Below are positions 27,045 to 35,081 of a stretch of 36,070 nt of DNA, in pieces; within the stretch, counting starts at the first letter, position 1, and every line of letters starts with the position of its first letter. The notes under the pieces are model-generated. The model was not told the DNA's origin, ran no database searches, and saw only the letters and a program-made list of their open reading frames with translations. The stretch lies in NCBI GenBank assembly GCA_028876585.1, contig JAGWRL010000171.1, positions 1 through 36,070 on the forward strand, written 5' to 3'. This DNA is from Pseudomonadota bacterium (GTDB lineage Bacteria > Pseudomonadota > Alphaproteobacteria > Rhizobiales > Beijerinckiaceae). Position numbers and translations under genes: made by a program.

Positions 27045-28180
27045 CCGACGCGCCGCATCTGTTCTCGCCGTTGTCGCTGCGCGGCGTCGCGCTGCCGAAC
27101 CGGGTCGTCATCTCGCCCATGCAGCAGTATGTCGCCGGCGACGACGGCCTGCCCACCGATTTCCACCTCCAGCACTACGGCCGGCTCGGCCTCGGCGGCG
27201 CCGGCCTCGTCTTCACCGAAGCGCTCGCGATCACGCCCGAAGGCCGGGTCACGCGCCACGATCTCGGGATCTGGTCCGACGCGCAGGCCGAGGCCTTGAA
27301 GCCGATCGTCGCGGCGATCTGCGCGCGCGGCGCCGTGCCCGCGACCCAACTCATTCATGCCGGGCGCAAGGGCAGCGTGAGCCGGCCGTGGGAGGGCTAC
27401 AGCCCGCTTGAGCCAGCGACGGGCGATCCGCCGTGGACGACGCTGGCGGCGAGCGCGATCCCCGCCAATCCCGGCTGGCACGTCCCGCACGCGCTCGACG
27501 AGACGGGGATCGCTCGCCTGATCGACGCCTATGCGGCGGGCGCGCGACGGGCCGCCGCCGCCGGGTTCCGGGCGCTCGATATTCACGCCGCGCACGGCTA
27601 TCTCATCCACTCCTTCCTGTCGCCGCTCGCCAACAAGCGCGAGGACCGCTGGGGCGGCGGCTTCGAGGGCCGCGTCCGCTTTCTGACAACGCTGACCGAA
27701 GCCGTGCGCCACGCATGGCCGGCCGACTTGCCGTTGTTTGTGCGGCTCTCCTGCGTCGACGATCAGCCGGACGGTTGGACGCTGGGCGACTCGGTGGCGC
27801 TTGCCCGGCGGCTCAAGACGATTGGCGTCGACGTGATCGATTGCTCGTCGGGCGGACTGGGTGAACGCACCACGACGAAGATGGTTCGCCGCGCCGAGGG
27901 CTACCAGACGCCCTACGCCGAGCGCATTCGCGCCGAAGCCGGCGTCGCCACGATGACGGTCGGCCTTATCACGACCCCCGCCTTCGCCGACGAGGTGGTG
28001 CGCCAGGGCCGCGCCGATCTCATCGCGATCGGCCGCGAGGCGCTGTTCAACCCCCATTGGCCCTTGCACGCCAGGCAGGCGCTGGGACAGGATGACGGCT
28101 TCGCCGCATGGCCGCCGTCCTGGGGCTGGTGGCTCGAGAAGCGCGCCCGCGCCGCTCGGGCGCCAACAATCGAATCGTAA
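27041..28180 (+). CDS. Old Yellow Enzyme-family NADH:flavin oxidoreductase (YqjM-like)
   Basis: A 379-residue FMN barrel protein of the Old Yellow Enzyme family. The layout is standard: LPNRVVISPMQQY at 18-30, QLIHAGRKG near 103-111, DIHAAHGYLIHSFLSP at 180-195 with substrate-binding H182 and H185, and KREDRWGG. IGREALFNPHWP is near the end. The residue expected to be cysteine in the YqjM branch (SPMC) is Q28 here, while Y30 is kept, so the redox tuning may differ. Such enzymes reduce activated C=C bonds or act as amine/imine redox proteins. ATG 27041 overlaps the preceding oxidase stop in ATGA, implying translational coupling and a joint step. Fifteen bases separate it from the binding-protein gene. 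Confidence 0.87.
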   Translation: MTDAPHLFSPLSLRGVALPNRVVISPMQQYVAGDDGLPTDFHLQHYGRLGLGGAGLVFTEALAITPEGRVTRHDLGIWSDAQAEALKPIVAAICARGAVPATQLIHAGRKGSVSRPWEGYSPLEPATGDPPWTTLAASAIPANPGWHVPHALDETGIARLIDAYAAGARRAAAAGFRALDIHAAHGYLIHSFLSPLANKREDRWGGGFEGRVRFLTTLTEAVRHAWPADLPLFVRLSCVDDQPDGWTLGDSVALARRLKTIGVDVIDCSSGGLGERTTTKMVRRAEGYQTPYAERIRAEAGVATMTVGLITTPAFADEVVRQGRADLIAIGREALFNPHWPLHARQALGQDDGFAAWPPSWGWWLEKRARAARAPTIES

Positions 28181-28195
28181 GGGGAGGACGCCGAC

Positions 28196-29407
28196 ATGAC
28201 TATCGAACGCAGGACGCTTCTGAAGGGGATCGCCGCGGCGCCGCTCGCGCTCGCCGCGCCGACCTATCTGCGCCGCGCCTCGGCTGAGAGCGATACGCTC
28301 GACATCGCCGCCGTCTATTCGCTGTCGGGCACGTTCGCGAATGTAGGGACGACGCTCAACAACGGCAGCCAATGGGCGGTCGAGAAATACGGCAGCGTTC
28401 TCGGCAAGAAGCTCAACTACCTGCTTCTCGACGATCGCGGCGACGCCGGCGAGGCGGTGCGCAAGGTGAAGGAGGCGATGTCGCAGCGCGGCGTCAAACA
28501 CATTATCGGCTGCACCAACTCGGCCATCGGGCTCGCCGTGCAGAAGGAGGTCTACGCGCAGGGCGGCGTTTACGTGCAGGAATCGGGCGCCGACGAATCC
28601 ACCGGCAAGGACTGCAACCGCTCCAACTTCCGCTGGCCGGTCGCCTCCTACAGCGCGGTGAACGCGACGGTCCGCCCGCTGATCGAGAAATTTCCGGACG
28701 CGAAGAAGTGGTACACGATCACCGGACAATACGTGTTCGGAGACAGCCTGCTGACGAACGTGAAGGCGGTCTTGCAGGAGAAGGGCGTGCAGCACGTCGG
28801 CAACAGCTATCACTCGCTCTCCGACCGCGAATATTCCGGCTATATCGCGACCGCGCTCGCCGCGCAGCCCGACGTGCTCGCGATCTGCAACTTCGGCAAC
28901 CAGACGCTCGACGTCATCCGGCAGGCGATCAGCTACGGGATGAAGCGCAACACCAAGATCCTGGCGATCTGGTCGACCGGCCTGGACCAGTATCGGGCGC
29001 TGGGGCCGGAGAACTGCGACGGCGTCTATTTTGGCTGCAATTTCTGGCACGGCGTCGACACGCCGGGCGGGCGCGTCGTGGCGGAAGTGGTCAAGGCGAA
29101 GACCGGCGACGTGCCGAGCTACCTGCACGCGTGCGGCTATGCGGTCGCCCAGGTGCTCCTCGAGGGCATGCTCAAGGCCGGCACGACCGATATTCCCAAG
29201 GTGATCTCGGCGCTCGAAGGCATGACCTACCAGGGGCCGACGGGGTTGGAGCGGGTTCGCCCCGAGGACCATCAGGTCATCAAGGATTATTATCTGATGT
29301 TAGGCAAGGCCAAGTCGGCGATGAAGGACAAGAACGACTTCGCCGAGATCCTCGCCGCCACGAAGGCCTTCCTGCCTCCCGACAAGACCGGCTGCAAAAT
29401 GGGCTGA
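28196..29407 (+). CDS. LIV-type ABC transporter substrate-binding protein, Tat-exported
   Basis: A 403-residue branched-chain-amino-acid-type (family 4/5) periplasmic binding protein. The N-terminus ERRTLLKGIAAAPLALAAPT is a twin-arginine signal. The mature domain begins DTLDIAAVYSLSGTFANVGT, the typical first strand and ligand loop, and continues with LLLDDRGDAGEAVRKVKEAM. CTNSAIGLAVQKEVY and CGYAVAQVLLEGM are later landmarks. GGGGAGGA precedes the ATG. LIV-type proteins carry many amide and amino compounds besides leucine. Because the gene sits between redox enzymes and amide hydrolases, the ligand is more likely the pathway substrate than a branched-chain amino acid. It is followed by a 42-base gap containing a hairpin, then the permease genes. 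Confidence 0.87.
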   Translation: MTIERRTLLKGIAAAPLALAAPTYLRRASAESDTLDIAAVYSLSGTFANVGTTLNNGSQWAVEKYGSVLGKKLNYLLLDDRGDAGEAVRKVKEAMSQRGVKHIIGCTNSAIGLAVQKEVYAQGGVYVQESGADESTGKDCNRSNFRWPVASYSAVNATVRPLIEKFPDAKKWYTITGQYVFGDSLLTNVKAVLQEKGVQHVGNSYHSLSDREYSGYIATALAAQPDVLAICNFGNQTLDVIRQAISYGMKRNTKILAIWSTGLDQYRALGPENCDGVYFGCNFWHGVDTPGGRVVAEVVKAKTGDVPSYLHACGYAVAQVLLEGMLKAGTTDIPKVISALEGMTYQGPTGLERVRPEDHQVIKDYYLMLGKAKSAMKDKNDFAEILAATKAFLPPDKTGCKMG

Positions 29408-29409
29408 AG

Positions 29410-29433
29410 TCTCTCCCCCGGCGACGGGAGGGA
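29410..29433 (+). other. Intra-operon mRNA hairpin between binding-protein and permease genes
   Basis: The gap between the two genes holds a stem with arms TCTCTCCC and GGGAGGGA (one T-G wobble) and a loop of eight bases, with no T-tract after it. It may protect the upstream mRNA from 3' exonuclease or lower downstream translation, giving more binding protein than permease. It is weaker than the one at 18748-18780. Confidence 0.5.
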
Positions 29434-29449
29434 GCGAAGAAAGCGCGCG

Positions 29450-30313
29450 ATGTCGATTCAGCTGCTCATCTTCCAGGTGCTCAACGGCGTCGGCCTCGGG
29501 ATGGTCTATTTCCTCCTGTCGGTCGGCCTCACGCTGATCTTCGGAATGATGCGGTTCGTCAATTTCGCGCATGGCGCCTTCTATCTCGTCGCCGCCTATC
29601 TCGCGCTCGGCGTCGTACGCGAAACCAACAACTTCTGGCTCGCGCTGCTGGTCGCTCCGGCGGCGGTCGCGCTGCTCGCGGTCGTGGTCGAGCGCCTGGT
29701 CCTGCGTCACACCTACCGCATGCCGCACGAGGCGCAGATCCTCATCACCTTCGCCATCGCGCTGCTGATCCAGGAACTCGTCATTGTCGCGTTCGGGCCG
29801 CTCGGCAATGATCTGCCGCCGCCGCCCGCGCTCTCCGGCATCGTGTTTCTGGGGCCTTTCGTCTATCCGGCCTACCGTCTGTTCGTGGTTGGCGTCTCCG
29901 CCGCCGTGGGCGCGGCGTTGTGGTTCGCGATGGAGCGCACCAAGCTCGGCTCGGTGCTGCGCGCGGGCTCCGAGAGCGCGGAGATGGCGGCGTTGCTCGG
30001 CGTCAACGTCGACCGCGTGTTCATGGCGACCTTCGCGCTCGGCGGCGGGCTGGCGGGTCTCGCCGGCGTGCTCGCGGCGCCGATCCGCGGCGTCGATCCG
30101 TTCATGAGCGTCGAAGCGCTCGGGATCGCCTTCGTCGTCGTGGTCGTCGGCGGCCTGGGCACGCTATCGGGCGCGCTGGTCGGCGGCCTGCTGATCGGCC
30201 TCGTGCAATCGATCATGAGCACGTTGTGGCCGCAGGGCGCGCAGCTGACCATCTACGCCGCGATGGCGCTCGTCATCCTCACCCGCCCCGCCGGCCTCAT
30301 GGGGCGCAACTGA
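29450..30313 (+). CDS. LIV-type ABC transporter permease (LivH-like)
   Basis: A 287-residue inner-membrane permease with about eight hydrophobic segments. Early landmarks are LLIFQVLNGVGLGMVYFLLS, then LTLIFGMMRFVNFAHGAFYL, the recognised LivH signature. RAGSESAEMAALLGVNVDRV is the cytoplasmic loop and GGLGTLSGALVGGLLIGL the conserved C-terminal stretch. It is the first of two permeases and is separated from LivM by one base. It forms half of the substrate channel for the importer in this operon. Confidence 0.9.
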   Translation: MSIQLLIFQVLNGVGLGMVYFLLSVGLTLIFGMMRFVNFAHGAFYLVAAYLALGVVRETNNFWLALLVAPAAVALLAVVVERLVLRHTYRMPHEAQILITFAIALLIQELVIVAFGPLGNDLPPPPALSGIVFLGPFVYPAYRLFVVGVSAAVGAALWFAMERTKLGSVLRAGSESAEMAALLGVNVDRVFMATFALGGGLAGLAGVLAAPIRGVDPFMSVEALGIAFVVVVVGGLGTLSGALVGGLLIGLVQSIMSTLWPQGAQLTIYAAMALVILTRPAGLMGRN

Positions 30314-30314
30314 C

Positions 30315-31262
30315 GTGAACGCCGCCGCGCGCTTCCCCGACCTGACGACCGCGGCGATCGTGGTCCTCGTTGTATTGTTGCCGCTCATGGCGCCGCTTTC
30401 GCTGGCCAGCGAGATCGCGGTGTTCGCGACGGCGACCCTGTCGGTGACGCTTCTGCTCGGCGCGGTCGGCCTGCTCTCCTTTGGACAGGGGCTCTATTTC
30501 GGCTTCGGCGCTTACACCGCCGGCGTTCTGTTGCGCGATTACGGGCTTGGCCTGCTGGCGACCCTGACGCTCGCCGCGCTCGGCGCCGCGGCGCTCGGCG
30601 GGGCTTTGGGCGCGCTCGCCGTTCGCCGTCGCGGCGTCTATTTCGTCATGCTTACGCTCGGCTTCGCCCAGATGGGCTATTTCGCGATGTTGTCGATGAG
30701 CGACGTGACGGGCGGCGAAAACGGCTTGACCGGCATGCCCCGCGTCTTCCCTCTTTTCGGATGGCCCATCGCCTCGCCGCTTTCGCTGTATGTTTTGACC
30801 GGCGGCGCTTTCGTCCTCATCTTCGTCGGCGTGCAGCGTCTGATCGCCTCGCCGCTCGGCAGCGTGCTGGCCGCGATCCGCGAGAACGAGGGACGCTCGG
30901 AGGCGATGGGTTACGACGTCAGGCGCTACAAGACCGTCGCGGTCGCGCTGGCGGGCGCCATCGCCGGCCTCGCCGGCGCGCTGCACGCCATCCTTCTGGG
31001 CTTCGTGCCGCCGAGCGACATCGAGCTCGACATGAGCCAGCGGTTGCTCGTGATGTCGATCATCGGCGGCGCGGGTTCGCCCGCCGGCGCGCTGATCGGC
31101 GCCGGCTTTTACACGCTCGTCTCCGAGGCCCTGTCGCAGATCTGGGCGCGCTGGATGGCGCTCATCGCGCTGATCCTGATCGCCATCGTGCTCTACCTGC
31201 CGGGCGGGTTGTGGAGCCTCGCCCAGGGCTTCAGAGACCGGCTGAGGGCCGCCGATGGTTGA
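30315..31262 (+). CDS. LIV-type ABC transporter permease (LivM-like)
   Basis: A 315-residue inner-membrane permease of the LivM group. Landmarks are LGAVGLLSFGQGLYFGFGAY (the typical S-x-G-x-A-x-F-G-x-GAY-like motif), VRRRGVYFVMLTLGFAQM, and the cytoplasmic loop AAIRENEGRSEAMGYDVRRYK. GGAGSPAGALIGAGFYTLV follows. It starts with GTG at 30315, one base after the LivH stop, and its stop overlaps the livG start by eight bases, so all transporter parts are tightly coupled. Confidence 0.9.
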   Translation: MNAAARFPDLTTAAIVVLVVLLPLMAPLSLASEIAVFATATLSVTLLLGAVGLLSFGQGLYFGFGAYTAGVLLRDYGLGLLATLTLAALGAAALGGALGALAVRRRGVYFVMLTLGFAQMGYFAMLSMSDVTGGENGLTGMPRVFPLFGWPIASPLSLYVLTGGAFVLIFVGVQRLIASPLGSVLAAIRENEGRSEAMGYDVRRYKTVAVALAGAIAGLAGALHAILLGFVPPSDIELDMSQRLLVMSIIGGAGSPAGALIGAGFYTLVSEALSQIWARWMALIALILIAIVLYLPGGLWSLAQGFRDRLRAADG

Positions 31263-32007
31263 ACCGATCCTCACCGCCGAGAACGTCAGCGTGCGCTTCG
31301 GCGACTTCGAGGCGCTGAGCGGCATGTCGATCTCGGTTCTGCCGCACACGATTCATGCCCTCATCGGGCCGAACGGGGCCGGCAAGACGACCTTCTTCAA
31401 CGCGCTCTCGGGTGTCCGGCCGCCCGATTCCGGCCGCATCGCCTTCAACGGCCGCGTCCTCACGCGAGCGTCGGCGCACAGCCGCGTGCGCTACGGCATG
31501 GCGCGCTCGTTTCAGGTCACCAACATCTATCAGAACCTCGACGTCGCCGAGAATGTGCGTCTGGCGGTGCAAGCGGCGCGAGGCGCCGAAGGTTGGGTGT
31601 TCTGGCGCTCTCCCTCGACGCGCCACGACAACGCGCGCGAGGTCGAGGAGATACTAAGCCTCGCCGGCGTCGCCGACCGGGCGGCGACCCGCGCGGGCGA
31701 TCTTTCGCACGCGGCGCAACGCTCGCTCGAGATCGGCATGGCGCTGGCGGGGCGGCCGAAGCTCATCTGTCTCGACGAGCCGCTCGCGGGCATGGGGATC
31801 GACGACGTGCATCGCGCCAAGGAGCTCATTGTCGGATTAAAGGCGCGCATGGCGGTCCTGCTGATCGAGCACAACATGGGCGTCGTGCTGTCAATCTCCG
31901 ACCGCGTCACCGTCATGGCGCGCGGCCGGAAGATCGCCGAGGACGCGCCCGACGCAATCCGCAGCAATTCCGCGGTGCGGGCCGCCTATCTCGGGAGCCA
32001 GGCGTGA
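31255..32007 (+). CDS. LIV-type ABC transporter ATP-binding protein (LivG-like)
   Basis: A 250-residue ATPase with Walker A GPNGAGKTT at 38-46 and Walker B LICLDEPLAGMG. The signature sequence reads LSHAAQRSLEIGMAL, with alanine where the canonical LSxGQ/LSHGEQ carries glycine. Such substitutions occur in some LivG homologues, but this would weaken one ATP site unless the partner LivF (which has LSGGEQQ) compensates. EHNMGVVLSISDRVTVMA is the typical H-loop region. It overlaps livM by eight bases and livF by four, as is normal for tightly coupled liv operons. Confidence 0.9.
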   Translation: MVEPILTAENVSVRFGDFEALSGMSISVLPHTIHALIGPNGAGKTTFFNALSGVRPPDSGRIAFNGRVLTRASAHSRVRYGMARSFQVTNIYQNLDVAENVRLAVQAARGAEGWVFWRSPSTRHDNAREVEEILSLAGVADRAATRAGDLSHAAQRSLEIGMALAGRPKLICLDEPLAGMGIDDVHRAKELIVGLKARMAVLLIEHNMGVVLSISDRVTVMARGRKIAEDAPDAIRSNSAVRAAYLGSQA

Positions 32008-32714
32008 CCCGGCCGCTGCTCGAAGCCAAGGCGCTGAACGGCTGGTACGGCAAGAGCCACATCCTGCAAGGGGTCGAGTTCGTCATCGGGGAGGGGGAAC
32101 TTGTCGCGCTGCTCGGCCGCAACGGCGCCGGCAAGACGACCACGATGCGTGCGCTGACCGGCCTCCTGCCGCGCTGCGAGGGTCAAATCCTGTTCGACGG
32201 CGAGGACGTCGCGCGGCTGCCGACCTATCAAATCGCCAAGCGCGGCCTCTCGCTCGTGCCCGAGCATCGCGGCATATTCGCCACCCTGAGCGTCGAGGAA
32301 AACCTGCGGCTCGCCGCGCGCCGCGGCGCGCGCTGGCGCGTCGCCGACGTCTATGCCGCGTTTCCGGCGCTCGGCGAGCGGCGGCGCACGCCCGGCGGCA
32401 AGCTGTCGGGCGGCGAGCAGCAGATGCTGTCGATAGGGCGCGCGCTCGTCACCGGCCCCAAGCTCCTGCTTCTGGATGAGCCGACCGAGGGGCTAGCGCC
32501 GGTGATCGTGGAGCGCCTCGTAGCGCTCATGGGCGAACTGAAGGCCGCGGGGTTGCCGATGCTGCTGGTCGAACAAAGCCTTGACGTGTGCATGGCCGTC
32601 GCCGACCGTCTCGTCCTCATCGACGGCGGCCGTATCGTATGGTCCGGCTCCCCCGCCGAACTGGCCGGGGCGGGCGAAGTCAGGTCCCGGCATCTGAGTC
32701 TGGAGAACGCGTGA
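32004..32714 (+). CDS. LIV-type ABC transporter ATP-binding protein (LivF-like)
   Basis: A 236-residue ATPase with Walker A GRNGAGKTT, Q-loop-region SLVPEHRGIFATLSVEENL, signature LSGGEQQMLSIGRAL and Walker B LLLLDEPTEGL, followed by the H-loop-region VEQSLDVCMAVADRLVLIDG. Its GTG start at 32004 overlaps the livG stop, and the frame upstream is a livG shadow. It completes the five-gene LIV importer. The next gene, a penicillin-acylase homologue, starts immediately at 32715, which ties the hydrolase to the importer. Confidence 0.9.
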   Translation: MTRPLLEAKALNGWYGKSHILQGVEFVIGEGELVALLGRNGAGKTTTMRALTGLLPRCEGQILFDGEDVARLPTYQIAKRGLSLVPEHRGIFATLSVEENLRLAARRGARWRVADVYAAFPALGERRRTPGGKLSGGEQQMLSIGRALVTGPKLLLLDEPTEGLAPVIVERLVALMGELKAAGLPMLLVEQSLDVCMAVADRLVLIDGGRIVWSGSPAELAGAGEVRSRHLSLENA

Positions 32715-35051
32715 GTGATCAAGACCGAACGCCTTGTCCTGCCCGGCCTCGCCGCGCCGGTTGAGATCCGCGTCGACCGCTGGGGCCTCGCGCATATTCG
32801 CGCGCAAAACAAAGCCGATGTCTTCTTTGCGCAAGGCTTCAACGCCGCGCGCGACCGCCTGTGGCAGATCGACCTCTGGCGCAAGCGCGGCCTCGGCCGG
32901 CTCGCCGCCGATTTCGGCCCCGGCTATCTCGAACAGGACGTCGCGTCCCGCGCCTTCCTCTACCGCGGCGATATGGCGCGCGAATGGACGAGCTACGCGC
33001 CGGACGCGCGCGAGATCTGCGAAGCGTTCGCCGCCGGCGTCAACGCCTACGTCGATCTCGTCGAGCGCGAACCCGAGCGTCTGCCAGTCGAGTTCGCGCT
33101 GCTGGGGAGCCGCCCGGCGCGCTGGCGGGCGGAGGACGTCGTGCGCATCCGCAGCCATGCGCTCACCCGCAACGCGCTCTCGGAGGTGTTGCGCGCGCGC
33201 GTGACGGCGGCGGCGGGCGCGAAGGCGGACAGCTTGCGCAAGTTTTTGGAGCCGGAAATCGAGGCCGGCAATCCCGGCGGGCTCGATCTCGCCACGATCC
33301 CGCTCGCCGCGCTCGATATGTTTAAGCTGGCGACGACGAGCGTGAGCTTTTCCGCCGAGCGGCTCGCCGCCGGCCTCGACGAGGCGGCGCGCTGGCGCCG
33401 GGTCGACGAGGCGGGCGAGGTGCTGCTCGCCGCCGCGCTGGAGGGCTCCAACAATTGGGCGGTCAGCGGCGCGCGCACGGCCACGGGGCGACCGATCATG
33501 GCGAGCGACCCGCATCGCCTGCATGGCGCGCCCTCGCTGCGCTATCTCGTGCATCTCCAGGCGCCGGGCCTCGACGTGATCGGGGCCGGCGAACCCTCCA
33601 TGCCGGGCGTCGCGCTCGGACACAATGGGACCGCCGCGTTCAGCCTCACGATTTTCGGCGCCGACCAGGAGGACGTGTACGTCTATGAAACTCATCCCGA
33701 CGATCCCGGCCTCTACCGCGATGGAGAGGGCTGGCGGCGCTTCGAGAGCGTAACGGAGAGTTTCGCCGTGCGCGGCGAGGCGGAGCAGCGCCGGGAGATC
33801 GAGTTCACCCGCCACGGCCCCGTGGTCCACCGCGAGCCGCAAGCGCGCCGCGCCTACGCGATCCGCTCCGTCTGGTTCGAGCCGGGGACGGGCGCCTATC
33901 TCGGCGCGCTTTCGACCATGCGCGCGAAGAGCTATCCGGAATTCCGCGAGGCCGTGCGGCGGTTCAAGGCGCCCTCGCTCAACCATCTTTACGCCGACGT
34001 CACCGGGGCCATCGGTTGGGTTCCATTCGGACTGACGCCGATCCGTCGCAACTGGGACGGCCTGTTGCCCGTTCCCGGCGACGGCCGCTTCGAATGGGAC
34101 GGGTTCATGGCGCTCGAAGACATGCCGGAGATGGTCGATCCCGAGCGCGGCTGGGTCGCGAGCGCCAACGAACGCAATGCGCCGACGCCGCCCGACGGCG
34201 TCGAGATCGGCTACGAATGGCTGGAGGCGAGCCGGGCGCGGCGGATCGCAGAGGTTCTATCTCGCCCGGCGCCGCACGCCCTCGCCGATTCGGCCGCGCT
34301 GCAGACCGACGTCGCCTCGCTGCCGGCGCGACGGCTGCGGGCGCTGATCCAAGACCTGGAAAGCGAAGATCCTGACTTCCTCGCGGCGCGCTCGCTCCTG
34401 CTCGGTTGGAACGAACGGGTCGAGGCCGGTTCCGCCGCCGCCGCCCTGTCGGAGGTCTGGTTCACCAAGCGGCTGAAGCCGGCGCTGTTCGCCGCCTTTG
34501 TCCCCGACCCTGCGACGCGCGCGCTGCTGGCGCCTGGCGACGTGGAGGGGCTTTTGCGCGCGCTGGAGGCGCCCGAGCGTCTCGGCGCCGCGCGCGACGG
34601 TCTGCTCACGAAATCGCTCGCCGCGGCCTATCGCGACCTCGTCGCCAAATTGGGCGCCGATCCCGCGGGCTGGCGTTGGGGCGATCTGCATCACGGCTAT
34701 TTCGAGCACGCGCTGAGCCGCGTCGCGCCCGCCGAGACGGCTCGCCTGGACGCCGGTCCCTACTCCAAGGCCGGCGGCGCCTCGACGGTGATGTGCGCGG
34801 CCTACCGGCCGCAGGATTTCCGCGTCACCATCGGCGCCTCCGTGCGGCTCCTTATGGATGTCGGGGATTGGGACGCGAGCCTGTTCGTCAATGCGCCCGG
34901 CCAGTCCGGCGACAGCCGCTCCCCGCATTACCGCGATCTCGCCCCGCTGTGGGCCGCAGGCGAATACGTTCCGCTGGCCTATTCCGCTGCGGCCGTCGAC
35001 GACGCCACCGAAAGCGTGATCGAACTGCGGCCGGAAGGCGATGCTGCTTAA
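32715..35051 (+). CDS. Penicillin acylase-family Ntn hydrolase
   Basis: A 778-residue N-terminal-nucleophile amidase of the penicillin acylase family. The predicted self-cleavage nucleophile is S245 in LEGSNNWAVSGARTATG, after which come SDPH and PGVALGHNGTAAFSLTIFGADQED. N485 (GWVASANERN) lies exactly at position 241 counting S245 as residue 1, the place of the oxyanion Asn B241 of E. coli penicillin G acylase. FTRHGPVVH and GAIGWVPFG are other family landmarks. There is no signal peptide: the protein starts MIKTERLVLPGLAAP, so it is probably cytoplasmic, unlike most described members. GTG start at 32715 directly follows the livF stop. It would cleave an acyl-amide imported by the LIV system; the acyl group and amine are unknown. 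Confidence 0.87.
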   Translation: MIKTERLVLPGLAAPVEIRVDRWGLAHIRAQNKADVFFAQGFNAARDRLWQIDLWRKRGLGRLAADFGPGYLEQDVASRAFLYRGDMAREWTSYAPDAREICEAFAAGVNAYVDLVEREPERLPVEFALLGSRPARWRAEDVVRIRSHALTRNALSEVLRARVTAAAGAKADSLRKFLEPEIEAGNPGGLDLATIPLAALDMFKLATTSVSFSAERLAAGLDEAARWRRVDEAGEVLLAAALEGSNNWAVSGARTATGRPIMASDPHRLHGAPSLRYLVHLQAPGLDVIGAGEPSMPGVALGHNGTAAFSLTIFGADQEDVYVYETHPDDPGLYRDGEGWRRFESVTESFAVRGEAEQRREIEFTRHGPVVHREPQARRAYAIRSVWFEPGTGAYLGALSTMRAKSYPEFREAVRRFKAPSLNHLYADVTGAIGWVPFGLTPIRRNWDGLLPVPGDGRFEWDGFMALEDMPEMVDPERGWVASANERNAPTPPDGVEIGYEWLEASRARRIAEVLSRPAPHALADSAALQTDVASLPARRLRALIQDLESEDPDFLAARSLLLGWNERVEAGSAAAALSEVWFTKRLKPALFAAFVPDPATRALLAPGDVEGLLRALEAPERLGAARDGLLTKSLAAAYRDLVAKLGADPAGWRWGDLHHGYFEHALSRVAPAETARLDAGPYSKAGGASTVMCAAYRPQDFRVTIGASVRLLMDVGDWDASLFVNAPGQSGDSRSPHYRDLAPLWAAGEYVPLAYSAAAVDDATESVIELRPEGDAA

Positions 35052-35081
35052 GGGCCGGCGCCTGAACTCTTGGAGACCGCC

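Noticed and set aside
26966..29272. A 768-codon minus-strand open frame opposite the OYE and liv binding-protein genes
   Set aside because: Its product is arginine- and aspartate-rich with no domain, and it lies antisense to three clear genes; long shadow frames are expected in GC-rich coding sequence.
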